Source: Sediminibacterium sp.
Lineage (GTDB): Bacteria > Bacteroidota > Bacteroidia > B-17B0 > Aurantibacillaceae
DNA length: 64,000 nucleotides
Direction of reading: 5' to 3'
Assembly: GCA_030054095.1 (NCBI GenBank)
Contig: JASGCO010000001.1
Span: 86,831-150,830, forward strand
Every line of letters starts with the position of its first letter. The first letter of the stretch is position 1. The translations under genes and the position numbers were made by a program. Positions 8,719-17,442 of the stretch are shown in pieces. Below the pieces are notes generated by a model. It was not told where the DNA came from. It ran no database searches and saw nothing but the letters and a program-made list of their open reading frames with translations.

Positions 8719-9306
8719 ATGGAAACGACAACACAAAATGAAACGCTGGCGGGCTTGCTTGTTGCTGCCGGACTAAATGGTAGCCCTATCAGTAAAGGGT
8801 TAAATCATTTATCGGAAACGGACCACCGGTATTTAAAGGATCTCAAAATAAATGTATCGAACGCACTTGGTTTTTCCGCACTAAATCCAAAAGAGCGGTT
8901 TTTATTAGCTTTGGCTGTAGCCATAAACGATAAACACCCGGAATTGACTACGGGTATGGAAGCATTGGCGCTGGAAAATGGCGCGGGGAAACAGGACATA
9001 GCAGAAACCTATGCCTGTGTTTCGCTATTAAACGTAAATAATGTTTTTTACAGATTCAGGCATTTTACTAAAAAGGAGTTTTATACCACTACACCCGCCG
9101 GAATTAAAATGAGTAGTATGGGTAATCCTGTATTGGGCAAAGAATTTTTTGAATTAATGAGTCTGGCTGTTTCTGCGTTAAACGGCTGCGAACTTTGTGT
9201 AAACGCGCACGAGGCATCTTTAATTAAAATGGGAACTTCGGAACAACGCATTTACGATGCTATCCGTTTAAGTGCCATATTCAGAGGTTTATGCAGTATT
9301 GCATAA
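8719..9306 (+). CDS. ahpD: AhpD-like alkylhydroperoxidase (carboxymuconolactone decarboxylase family)
   Basis: Protein of 195 residues. The start METTTQ at 8719 is chosen because it is 4 nt after the ahpC stop; the frame is open further upstream but only over ahpC. The active-site pattern of AhpD is present: Cys157-x-x-Cys160 in GCELCVNAHE, His164, and Glu145 twelve residues before the first cysteine, the spacing seen for Glu118/Cys130/Cys133/His137 of M. tuberculosis AhpD. The histidine between the two cysteines is replaced (Leu159). Its likely job is to reduce oxidised AhpC, linking it to a dihydrolipoamide or thioredoxin system; it may also have weak peroxidase activity itself. Confidence 0.9.
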   Translation: METTTQNETLAGLLVAAGLNGSPISKGLNHLSETDHRYLKDLKINVSNALGFSALNPKERFLLALAVAINDKHPELTTGMEALALENGAGKQDIAETYACVSLLNVNNVFYRFRHFTKKEFYTTTPAGIKMSSMGNPVLGKEFFELMSLAVSALNGCELCVNAHEASLIKMGTSEQRIYDAIRLSAIFRGLCSIA

Positions 9307-9324
9307 GTAGGTACATTTTATAAA

Positions 9325-9353
9325 ATAAAAAAGGCCGCAAATGCGGCCTTTTT
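9325..9353. terminator. Bidirectional terminator between ahpD and the T9SS repeat protein
   Basis: AAGGCCGC (9331-9338) and GCGGCCTT (9343-9350) form a perfect stem with a 4-nt loop. It is flanked by an A-rich run on the left and a T-run on the right, so it can end transcription from both convergent genes. Confidence 0.85.
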
Positions 9354-9371
9354 CATTTTATAAAAGAATTC

Positions 9372-12167
9372 TTATTGTTTTACAACTTTAAGAACGTTTA
9401 CAGTTTGGTTACCTTGTACTTTTACAGTGTAAATACCATTTGATAATTCAGAAAGGTTAATTTCAATCTGAGCCTTATCAGACACTATTGTGTAAACCAC
9501 TTTACCACTTACATCGCTAACAGTAATTGTTTTTTCTAAACCATTGTTAAACGCTAATGTAAATACCCCCGAGGTTGGATTAGGATACGCGTTAAACTCA
9601 GCAGCGCTTGAAGTGTTGTTAGCTAAACCAACACAGCCTGAAACTATGATAGTTGCACTGGCTGTATTTGCACAACCATTTCCATCGGTATAAGCATAAG
9701 CTGGCGTAAATGTACCCGCTACAGCACCTGGGGTAAATACGTTACCGGCAACATTAGAACCAGTATAAACACCACCTGCAGGAGCACCTGTTAGGGCGAT
9801 AGTTGACGTATTCACACACACAGAAGTAGCACCCGCGGTTAAGCTAACCGAAGGTAAAGCATTTACCACAAGTGTTTTAGAAGCTACTCCAGTACAACCA
9901 TTAGCGGTTCCGGTAGCGGTATAAACGGTAGTTACAGTAGGTGACGCAGAAATAGTTGTTGTGGTAGCAGCATTACTCCATACATAAGTAGAAGCACCGC
10001 TAGCTGTTAACACAGCTGACTGACCAGCACATACTGCTGTAGCGCCTGAAACAGATACTACAGGATTGGCGTTTACATTAACTGTTAAAGAACCTACACC
10101 ATCGCAACCATTGGCTGTTCCGGTAGCTGTATAAACTGTAGTTACAGTAGGTGACGCAGAAATGGTAGTTGTGGTAGCAGCATTACTCCATACATAAGTA
10201 GAAGCACCGCTAGCTGTTAACACAGCTGACTGACCAGCACAAACTGCCGTAGCACCTGAAACAGATACTACAGGGTTGGCGTTTACAGTAACTGTTAAAG
10301 AACCTACACCATCGCAACCATTGGCTGTTCCGGTAGCGGTATAAACTGTAGTTACAGTAGGTGAAGCAGAGATAGTGGTTGTAGTAGCAGCATTACTCCA
10401 TACATAAGTAGAAGCGCCGCTAGCTGTTAACACTGCCGACTGACCAGCACAAACTGCGGTAGCGCCAGAAACAGAAACAACTGGTGCTGGATTAACCGTT
10501 ACTGTTTGAACAGCAGTGTTTGTACAAGAAACGGCATTAGTTCCTATTACAGTATAAGTAGTGGTAGAACCGGGAGATACAGAAACAGTTGAAGTAGTAG
10601 CTCCAGAACTCCAACTATACGTAGAAGCGCCGCTAGCAGACAGGTTTACGGTATTGCCACTACAAACAGCAGCCGTACCGCCGGCAATAGCTACAACAGG
10701 GGCATTTAAAGAACAAGGAGCTGTTACATTAATATCATCAATAGTTAAATACCATGGTGTTGAATTAGCCACTACGCGGTATGCCAGATAATACACGCCA
10801 GAACTAGGAACAGTAAAGGTGTTGGTTAACATCGCATAAACGGTATTGGTAGCAGCCCCTACCGTAGAAAGTGTATTTGTGATGGCCGCCGTATTTTGAG
10901 CGGTAGCCAGTAACATTGATAATTCTGTCCATCCGCTCAATCCATCTGTTCTATAACTTGTATTAGCAGAATACGTAACACCTGTGTTTAACTGGATACC
11001 GTTTGAATACAACATATCACCACCTGCAATAGTTGACCAGGCGGTATAGGCATATCCTACACCAGTATTAGGTCCACGGTTGTTGCTCAGGGTTGCTGTT
11101 GCTGTTGTCCAGTCACCGGTTTTAATCCATGAACAGTTTGGCCAGCTACCAGCAGTAACTGTTTCAAAACCTTCGAAATAAGGCACTGTAGCAACTGTAG
11201 GGGCAGGAGCAGAAACCTGAACAGTTTGTGTGGTTACACTAAATGCAGGATTAGCCGTACATGATAAAATAGATCTGTAATAAGTTGTAGCAGTAATTCC
11301 GTTTACAGCTAATGGGGTAACTGTACCACCTGCTATAGAAGAAAATGAACCAGCGGTACCGGTAGGCGAAGATTGCCAGTTATAAGATACTCCGGTAAAA
11401 GCAGAAGTTAAACTCAAGTTAGCTGAGTTGGTTGAACACAAACTGGTTGGAGTAACAGCGGCAGTTGGCTGAACGATACCCGGTGTAATTTGAACAGGAG
11501 TAGAGGTTCCTGTTACAGGACCATTAGAACAAGTAGCCACTAACTGATACCAGGTGGTAGCAGTTCCTGAAGGTGCACTGTATGTAGTATTGGTAGCGGA
11601 ACCAATGGCAGAAAAAGGCCCTGAAGCTCCAACGGTAGATGATTGCCACTGAAACGATATACCAGATCCTGTGTAGGTAGCATTAGTACTTACCGTTAAA
11701 GCAGCACCCGGACATAACAATGCCGCATTAGCCACTGTGGTAGCCGTTGGAATCATTGAACACGGTACCTGAGGCACAATAACCCTTACCGTACGGCATG
11801 AAGACTGAGTACCACAGGTAGGAGGTGCACTTGCTGCAATATGAATCCGGTAAATACCTGTAGTATTAATAGTAAAACTCAACGGGGTTAAACCGAACGC
11901 AATAGGCGTATTAGCGTTATCTGTCACCGTAATATAATCGGTAGCAATAGAGCTAGTTGCACTATAAGTACCGGTAGCTGTAAAGTTGTCAACACTATAT
12001 TCTCCCCCGTAATTACAGGTAGTAATTGAGGTAGTTGAACCCGGTACTGAGTTAATAGTGAATGTAGAAGAAGGATACTGCGTAGCGGAGATACACTGCG
12101 CTGCGGCCTCTTGTTTTCCTAATGCTAGGATTGCAATAGCTGCAAAAAGTTTGTAGATTTTTTTCAT
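9372..12167 (-). CDS. T9SS-sorted adhesin-like protein with tandem Ig-like repeats
   Basis: Secreted protein of 931 residues. The signal peptide runs through AILALGKQEAAAQ. The N-terminal half has Ig-like segments with 'FxWQSS' patterns. A MAM/ConA-like jellyroll follows around residues 330-490 (PYFEGFET...W..C.W). Then come four 70-residue modules, each starting 'PVVSVSGATAVCAGQSAVL' or a variant; the last three are almost identical in protein and DNA. The C-terminus is a type A sorting domain (FNAYPNPTSGVFTL...LKVVKQ). Known for the family: such proteins pass the outer membrane through T9SS and end up on the surface or in the medium. A role in adhesion or matrix is inference. Confidence 0.85.
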   Translation of the reverse strand: MKKIYKLFAAIAILALGKQEAAAQCISATQYPSSTFTINSVPGSTTSITTCNYGGEYSVDNFTATGTYSATSSIATDYITVTDNANTPIAFGLTPLSFTINTTGIYRIHIAASAPPTCGTQSSCRTVRVIVPQVPCSMIPTATTVANAALLCPGAALTVSTNATYTGSGISFQWQSSTVGASGPFSAIGSATNTTYSAPSGTATTWYQLVATCSNGPVTGTSTPVQITPGIVQPTAAVTPTSLCSTNSANLSLTSAFTGVSYNWQSSPTGTAGSFSSIAGGTVTPLAVNGITATTYYRSILSCTANPAFSVTTQTVQVSAPAPTVATVPYFEGFETVTAGSWPNCSWIKTGDWTTATATLSNNRGPNTGVGYAYTAWSTIAGGDMLYSNGIQLNTGVTYSANTSYRTDGLSGWTELSMLLATAQNTAAITNTLSTVGAATNTVYAMLTNTFTVPSSGVYYLAYRVVANSTPWYLTIDDINVTAPCSLNAPVVAIAGGTAAVCSGNTVNLSASGASTYSWSSGATTSTVSVSPGSTTTYTVIGTNAVSCTNTAVQTVTVNPAPVVSVSGATAVCAGQSAVLTASGASTYVWSNAATTTTISASPTVTTVYTATGTANGCDGVGSLTVTVNANPVVSVSGATAVCAGQSAVLTASGASTYVWSNAATTTTISASPTVTTVYTATGTANGCDGVGSLTVNVNANPVVSVSGATAVCAGQSAVLTASGASTYVWSNAATTTTISASPTVTTVYTATGTANGCTGVASKTLVVNALPSVSLTAGATSVCVNTSTIALTGAPAGGVYTGSNVAGNVFTPGAVAGTFTPAYAYTDGNGCANTASATIIVSGCVGLANNTSSAAEFNAYPNPTSGVFTLAFNNGLEKTITVSDVSGKVVYTIVSDKAQIEINLSELSNGIYTVKVQGNQTVNVLKVVKQ
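9862..10491 (-). repeat. Three near-identical 210-bp tandem repeats inside the T9SS gene
   Basis: The coding sequence repeats with a 210-bp period. Landmarks are AGCTGTTAACACAGCTGACT near 10003 and 10213, and a near copy near 10423. Each unit encodes one 70-residue module with one pair of cysteines (AVCAGQ, NGCDG). The copies differ at only a few positions, mostly silent, which points to recent duplication or gene conversion. Confidence 0.9.
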
Positions 12168-12189
12168 GTTAAATTGTTATACGTTGCAA

Positions 12190-12197
12190 CAAATGTA
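12190..12197 (-). promoter_or_regulatory. Candidate -7 element of the T9SS repeat protein gene
   Basis: TACATTTG on the minus strand matches TAnnTTTG, about 22 nt before the start codon at 12167. I found no clear TTTG at the usual -33 distance. Confidence 0.4.
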
Positions 12198-12241
12198 CCG
12201 AAAAAAAATCCATTTATCATCATTATAAACCGCTCTAAACT

Positions 12242-12269
12242 AAAAAAAGCGGGTATATACCCGCTTTTT
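12242..12269 (-). terminator. Terminator of the PorE-like gene
   Basis: The palindrome GCGGGTATATACCCGC (12249-12264) is flanked by A7 on the left and T5 on the right. On the minus strand the stem is followed by seven T. It lies about 20 nt past the stop codon at 12288. Confidence 0.85.
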
Positions 12270-12287
12270 AACATATTATAAAATTCA

Positions 12288-14354
12288 CTATTCTTCATCT
12301 TCGCCATCCACTTTTGGCTTAGTAGAACCCGGTTTTACCCCGTCGGTTTTTGGCTTATTAGGATCTACATAATCCCAGCTTAAAATACGGAAGGATGTAC
12401 GACGGTTCTTTTGATGTAATGCTTCTTTCTCTTCCTTGGTCTTAGCATTTTTAATTACATCATCCGTAACTAATAATTGTGTTTTTCCATATCCTTTTGC
12501 CACTAAACGAGCCGCTGGAATTTTTTTCTCATTCACAAGAAAATCCACACAAGACTGTGCACGTTTTTGTGAAAGTTCCTGATTCTTTTTAGCATCACCA
12601 CGGCTATCGGTATGTGAATTCAATTCGCAAACAATAGAAGGATTGTCAACCAATGTCTGATACAAGAACTGTAATGAATCACGCGATTCCGGACGTAAAT
12701 CCCATTTACCCAAATCGTAACGTATTTCTGGCATACGGATTTCTTTTGTAACAGGCGTTAATTCGAAGTCAGCAATAAAATCTTTAGATACTGGTTCTCC
12801 AACCGTTGTAATTACACGCTGGTCTTTAGAAGCCAAATAACCATCCTTATTAAAAGTAGCAGATTTTGAATCTTTGCTGGTTTCTGTTGTGATGGTATAA
12901 GTCGTATTTTCTTTTAATTTAAAATTATACCCACCATCTTTTCCAGTCATAGATTCGTTAATTGTTCCATCGCTACCAACAATCTTAACCTTAACTATCT
13001 CTACAGGTTCTCCCTTTCCTTCTCCATTACGGCCACCTTTGCTGATACCCATACCTTTTCCGTTAAATACTAAAGGAGGTAATACAAAACTCCAGATATC
13101 ATCATCTCCTTTACCACCTTCGCGATTACTGGTTAAATATCCTTTTTGCTTTTTTCCTTCGAATACAATACCAAAATCATCATAAGATGAGTTGATAGGG
13201 TATTTTAAATTTTCTACCGCTTTAGAAGCTTTTCCATCAGGTCCTAATTCAGCTACGAAAATATCTAATCCACCCATTCCAGGATGAAAGTTTGAAGAGA
13301 AGTAAAGACGCTTTCCATCATCTGAAAGCGTAGGATACATTTCATCTCCTGCGGTATTTACCTGAGGCCCTAAATTAACGGGTTGTCCCCAAAGGTTTCC
13401 TTTTTGATCAAATGAACTCTTCCAGATATCTTTCCCTCCGTAACCACCAGTTAACTTAGATGTAAAATATAATGTTTTACCATCTGCGCTTAATGTTGGG
13501 TGACCAAATTGCACTGAATCTAATGAGAACGGTAAACGCTCAGCCGGCCCCCAAGTGCTACCTTGCTTTTTACACATATAAAGTCCGCATTTCAGTAATT
13601 TATTTTTTTCTTCAGGACAACGTGTAAAGAATAACAAGTCTCCTTTTTTACTCACCCATCCTGAACCTTCGTTAACCGGGGTAGATACAGCCGGAGGTAA
13701 AAGTACTGGTGTTGACCATTTACCATTTTTATCCAGTTTGGATTCGTAAATATCAGCGTAGTTAGCTCCGATATTTTGTTCGGTAGAACCTAAAGCACCA
13801 TCGCGACGTGAGGTAAAGTAGATACTTTGGTATTTTTTATCAGAGAACGAAGGGCTATAATCACTGGCTTTAGAATTTAGTAAAGCCATATTCTCTACTT
13901 TATAGCGTTGTGGTGAATCCTTCCATTGTTGCGCTAATTCACAGGATTTAACACCCAGTTCAGCACGTTTGGCATCTCCACCCTTTGCCTTATAATTATT
14001 AAATTCTACAATAGCCTCAGGGTATTTCATCTGAGTTTTAAGATCTTCCGCTAATTTAAGGTACACAACAGGATCTGTGTAGTTAGCGGCAATGGCCTTC
14101 TGATAATAGGTTTCAGCTGCTTTATAGTCATTAATTCTATGATACGACTCTCCTGTTTTATACAAAATCTCAGCTTTTTTATCAGCTTTGGCTCCAGCAT
14201 AGGCCTGCTTATAATACTCAACTGCCTTAAAGTACTGGTGATTTTGATAAGACAAATCGGCCTTCTTCAGTAACTTTTGGGAAAAACCCGAAGTTGTAAG
14301 CATCACTACCGCCCCTGCTGTTACAGAAAACTTTGTAAAATGTTTCATAGACAT
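12288..14354 (-). CDS. PorE-like TPR / beta-propeller / OmpA family protein
   Basis: Periplasmic, peptidoglycan-binding protein of 688 residues. Domains in order: signal peptide (1-25), TPR repeats (about 28-150: SYQNHQYFKAVEYYKQA, YKAAETYYQKA), a PD40 five-blade propeller (about 165-430, with 'YSPSFSDKKYQSIYFTS', 'HPTLSADGKTLYFTS' and 'MYPTLSDDGKRLYFSS' blades), a carboxypeptidase-regulatory-like domain (about 440-520), and OmpA C-terminal domain (about 560-665, with NSHTDSRGD and the QKRAQSCVDFL helix). This is the domain order of the T9SS component PorE (PG1058), which joins the secretion machinery to peptidoglycan. Unlike PorE it shows no lipobox cysteine. Bacteroidota often have several such paralogues, so membership in the T9SS core is likely but not certain. 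Its own promoter and terminator make it a single-gene unit. Confidence 0.8.
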   Translation of the reverse strand: MSMKHFTKFSVTAGAVVMLTTSGFSQKLLKKADLSYQNHQYFKAVEYYKQAYAGAKADKKAEILYKTGESYHRINDYKAAETYYQKAIAANYTDPVVYLKLAEDLKTQMKYPEAIVEFNNYKAKGGDAKRAELGVKSCELAQQWKDSPQRYKVENMALLNSKASDYSPSFSDKKYQSIYFTSRRDGALGSTEQNIGANYADIYESKLDKNGKWSTPVLLPPAVSTPVNEGSGWVSKKGDLLFFTRCPEEKNKLLKCGLYMCKKQGSTWGPAERLPFSLDSVQFGHPTLSADGKTLYFTSKLTGGYGGKDIWKSSFDQKGNLWGQPVNLGPQVNTAGDEMYPTLSDDGKRLYFSSNFHPGMGGLDIFVAELGPDGKASKAVENLKYPINSSYDDFGIVFEGKKQKGYLTSNREGGKGDDDIWSFVLPPLVFNGKGMGISKGGRNGEGKGEPVEIVKVKIVGSDGTINESMTGKDGGYNFKLKENTTYTITTETSKDSKSATFNKDGYLASKDQRVITTVGEPVSKDFIADFELTPVTKEIRMPEIRYDLGKWDLRPESRDSLQFLYQTLVDNPSIVCELNSHTDSRGDAKKNQELSQKRAQSCVDFLVNEKKIPAARLVAKGYGKTQLLVTDDVIKNAKTKEEKEALHQKNRRTSFRILSWDYVDPNKPKTDGVKPGSTKPKVDGEDEE

Positions 14355-14377
14355 AAATTAACGTTATTTATAGTTCG

Positions 14378-14407
14378 CTAAAATAATAAATTATTTTATT
14401 GTGCAAA
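14378..14407 (-). promoter_or_regulatory. Promoter of the PorE-like gene
   Basis: On the minus strand: TTTG at 14407-14404, an 18-nt spacer, then TATTTTAG at 14385-14378, near the TAnnTTTG consensus. The start codon is about 24 nt further on. Confidence 0.5.
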
Positions 14408-14533
14408 AATTTTGACATTTATTTTTAACAATTACCAGAAAAGCTGTATTAACTTTAAATACTGTTATTTTCCTACCGAATCCACCAAAAAAAACACTTT
14501 ATACTTTAATGGGTAGCTTTTACGAAAAAAACA

Positions 14534-15169
14534 CTATTGGAAAATATTGCTTAAGTCACTGATTTTATGAATATTATAGTAGGGTTGATACGCCATAAGC
14601 CTGTCTGGCAACTCGTATCCATATAAAACGGCTATTGCTCTGATGCCCGAACGGGCTGCCGCTTCCATATCAACAGATGTGTCGCCAATCATATAAGCCG
14701 AAATAATACCATGATTGTGACAAATCTCATAAAGCATTTCTTCTTTAGTGCGCAGTACTCCACTTACCATTTCATTGGCAGCAACCGACTTAAAATACCC
14801 CAGCACTCCTTTTTTTTCGAGTATTCTTTTGGTTGGCGCATACCGTTTGTTAGTGGCTATATGCAACGTATACCCCTTTTTAGTGAGATCGGCGAGGGTA
14901 TTAATGACCCCTTCATACAATGGTGTGGCTTCAAAATCAGAATGATCGTATAAGTTAAGGAATAATTGACGAGCCTTTAAAACTGTATTTTCGTTGTGAT
15001 AAATACCTCTTAAAATTGTCATCAGGGTTTGTCCCATGTCCAGCTTCTCTACATTAACTCCCGGTGCCGGTGGCAGTTCGCTGAATACCTTTTGATAGGT
15101 GGCCCATATTTCGGGTCTGGAATCAATAAGGGTTCCGTCCAGGTCAAAAATAAGGTGTTCTTTTTCCAT
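14534..15169 (-). CDS. HAD-superfamily hydrolase, phosphoglycolate phosphatase-like
   Basis: Cytoplasmic phosphatase of 211 residues, subfamily IA. Motif I is FDLDGTLID with nucleophile Asp9 and acid/base Asp11. A helical cap follows (about 20-80). Motif II is the IATN segment, motif III the basic residues around RYAPTKRILEKKG, and motif IV GDTSVDMEAA with the metal-binding aspartates. The fold and size match Gph-like enzymes, but substrate range within this group cannot be read from sequence. It is flanked by non-coding gaps and is probably transcribed alone. Confidence 0.85.
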   Translation of the reverse strand: MEKEHLIFDLDGTLIDSRPEIWATYQKVFSELPPAPGVNVEKLDMGQTLMTILRGIYHNENTVLKARQLFLNLYDHSDFEATPLYEGVINTLADLTKKGYTLHIATNKRYAPTKRILEKKGVLGYFKSVAANEMVSGVLRTKEEMLYEICHNHGIISAYMIGDTSVDMEAAARSGIRAIAVLYGYELPDRLMAYQPYYNIHKISDLSNIFQ

Positions 15170-15182
15170 CGCTTATGCCAAA

Positions 15183-15236
15183 TAAAAAAGCTGTTTCAAT
15201 CTGTTAAGCGCTTAACTACAACATCATGAAACAGCT
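15183..15236 (-). terminator. Terminator of the M43 protease gene with a nested palindrome
   Basis: A 10-bp perfect outer stem (AGCTGTTTCA at 15189-15198 and TGAAACAGCT at 15227-15236) runs into a T6 tract on the minus strand. The loop holds a perfect 14-nt palindrome, GTTAAGCGCTTAAC (15203-15216), that could fold as a second hairpin. Confidence 0.7.
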
Positions 15237-15256
15237 CTAACTATTCCTACTGATAA

Positions 15257-17404
15257 CTAGTCAACCAGTAATTTTCTACTCAATGTAGTACCATTGAGGT
15301 TAATATTCACAAAATACACACCTGGCTTAAGCGCCCGGGTATCTATCAGGATCCCGTGCTCTCCTGCGGTGTAGGTTTCCTGAGGTGCAGAATAAACTGT
15401 ACGTCCGGTTAAATCTATTACCGTATAGCCCAGTTCAGAAGTATTGCTTAAATGCATACTCAAGATAGTACTTCCTTTGGCTGGGTTAGGATACAAGCTT
15501 AATCCGATAGACTGGCTCAGTTCGTTGATTCCTGAAGTACCTGCGCTGAAATTAATATCGTCAAGATACATGCGGTTTCCAAAGCCCGCAGCGGCATCTT
15601 CCTGAAAGTAAAACCGCAACCTTACATTTGGTTTTAAGAGATAATTAGAAAAACCAGGGTGATTACTTAATGTATAGGTTTTAAATTGTGACGCTGTAGG
15701 AACAAATGGTGTTGTGCTAATGCCACCTGAGCCGTTTGATAAAGAACTCATCGTAGGCACATAAATATCTGTCCAGGTTCCACCACAGTCATCACTCGCC
15801 TGCACCTTAAATACATCAGCATGTGTGGCGCTGTATCGCGCGTATGCGTAACGGAATGTAAACGGGATGGTTGGGTTATTCAGAAAATCGTACGATGGCG
15901 TTTCCATAATATCTATCGCACTATTCGGGTTAATGGTTCCGTCAATCATGTAGGATTTGCTGCCTGTAGCTGCACCAAGTGTTGTTTGCTGCCAGGTAGT
16001 ACCTCCAGTCTGATTAATAATGGCCCAGTTGGTTGGTAAACCAGTTCCTTCAAAACTTTCTGAATAAGCCCCCGCAACTTGTGCCAATCCATTCAGAACA
16101 GTTACATTCTTTGTTACCACACTTCCTCCAAGGGTATTACTGACACTTAACGTAACAGCTGTTGTTCCCACATTAGGAAAAGTAATATTTGTGTTTGCGC
16201 TATTAGGGCTGGCAATAACGGCACCATTATTAGCCGTCCAGGTATATCCGGTAACCGTTCCATTATATGAAAAATCTTTCATCAGCAAGGTTCCGTTCGA
16301 ACATACTGTAAATGTGGTATTAGATGCAAAATTAGCAATTGGCGCACAGATCCCGGTTCCGTTCACATCGGTGGCAGTCAGATTGGTGGCAGACCATAAA
16401 TTATTTCTGCCACTGTTAGAAGAAGCAATAGCGGTACGCATTACGGTTGTTTGACCCTGTGTAAAGTTCTTAGGGCAAGATGAGTAATCCATAATATTCT
16501 CTACATTCTGATAATAAGGGTTTTGATTGGAAGCACATAAAACAGTAGAGTTGGTCGAACTTGCCGGACAGCTACTGAAATTCCCCTTGGTCGGGGGCGT
16601 ATCCGAAATAAGGTCATCGCCACAGGTCACTCCCGGATTATTAGTGTTACCAAAAGTATGAGATAAGTTAAACCAATGGCCAATCTCGTGCGTTAAACTA
16701 CGGGCAGGAATCATCCCACTCAGGAATCCGTAATTGTAAACGATAGCATCCTGTGATGCTCCTGTAGGCCATGTAGAGGGCTTATAGGTATAACCTACAA
16801 TAATGCCCCCCCCCACTACACTACCTTGTGGAATAATGTTTCTAACTATAATAATATTGAGGTATTTAGTTGGATCCCATGTTATTCCGTTATAATTAGA
16901 GGTGTTGCCTTGGTCCCAGTTTGTACGGCTGTCGTAACGGCGAACAATACCAGAGGTACAATTACCATTAGGATCTTTATGTGCCAACTTAAACGTTACC
17001 TCCGAGTTTACATACAACGCCTGAAATGGTGCAAATATGGTATTAACGTCTGGTCCGGTACGAGCAAAATCGCTGTTAACCTGAGCCAAAGCGGCGTTTA
17101 TGGTTGCATCAGAAATATTTTCGGCACCTCCCTGATGCAATACATGAAAAACAACCGGAATGGTATATTGTGGTGGTGCTGTAGTCTTGCCAGTCTGCTG
17201 ATTATTCAAAGCATTCTGATACTCTTCATAAAGTTTCGCCTGAACATTCTCGTAACGTTCGCGTGCCCCCGGATTTTTCTGAAACGCATCTTCCATAGCT
17301 GCATACGTATTGCAGGGCTGAATCGGCTGGTTAGTCTGTGCGTTTAACAAAGTTCCTGAGAACAACATGGCCCCCCAGGCCACTTTTTGCAGTTTAGTTT
17401 TCAT
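15257..17404 (-). CDS. Secreted M43 (cytophagalysin/PAPP-A type) metalloprotease with T9SS domain
   Basis: Extracellular zinc protease of 715 residues. The signal peptide ends near LLNAQ. The catalytic domain (about 75-345) carries the metzincin motif HEIGHWFNLSH at residues 239-249 (zinc ligands His239, His243, His249, catalytic Glu240). Also present are the family's GDDLISDTPP segment, cysteine pairs, and the Met-turn NIMDYSSCP. A PKD-like domain (about 350-440) and a jellyroll domain (about 450-630) follow, then a type A sorting domain (GLSLYPNPAKG...KLLVD). A run of nine G (16806-16814 on the plus strand reads as C) lies about 40 codons before the active site. The SPFH gene ends 38 nt upstream on the same strand. 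Confidence 0.92.
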   Translation of the reverse strand: MKTKLQKVAWGAMLFSGTLLNAQTNQPIQPCNTYAAMEDAFQKNPGARERYENVQAKLYEEYQNALNNQQTGKTTAPPQYTIPVVFHVLHQGGAENISDATINAALAQVNSDFARTGPDVNTIFAPFQALYVNSEVTFKLAHKDPNGNCTSGIVRRYDSRTNWDQGNTSNYNGITWDPTKYLNIIIVRNIIPQGSVVGGGIIVGYTYKPSTWPTGASQDAIVYNYGFLSGMIPARSLTHEIGHWFNLSHTFGNTNNPGVTCGDDLISDTPPTKGNFSSCPASSTNSTVLCASNQNPYYQNVENIMDYSSCPKNFTQGQTTVMRTAIASSNSGRNNLWSATNLTATDVNGTGICAPIANFASNTTFTVCSNGTLLMKDFSYNGTVTGYTWTANNGAVIASPNSANTNITFPNVGTTAVTLSVSNTLGGSVVTKNVTVLNGLAQVAGAYSESFEGTGLPTNWAIINQTGGTTWQQTTLGAATGSKSYMIDGTINPNSAIDIMETPSYDFLNNPTIPFTFRYAYARYSATHADVFKVQASDDCGGTWTDIYVPTMSSLSNGSGGISTTPFVPTASQFKTYTLSNHPGFSNYLLKPNVRLRFYFQEDAAAGFGNRMYLDDINFSAGTSGINELSQSIGLSLYPNPAKGSTILSMHLSNTSELGYTVIDLTGRTVYSAPQETYTAGEHGILIDTRALKPGVYFVNINLNGTTLSRKLLVD

Positions 17405-17442
17405 GTTTACTTTCTGTTTAATTTGATATTTGTGTTTATAGT

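Noticed and set aside
9862-10491. CRISPR array
   Set aside because: The 210-bp repeats are in frame and encode protein modules; they are not short repeats with unique spacers.
15189-15236. Insertion-sequence end or attachment site
   Set aside because: The inverted repeat directly precedes a T-run after a stop codon, and there is no transposase or integrase nearby.
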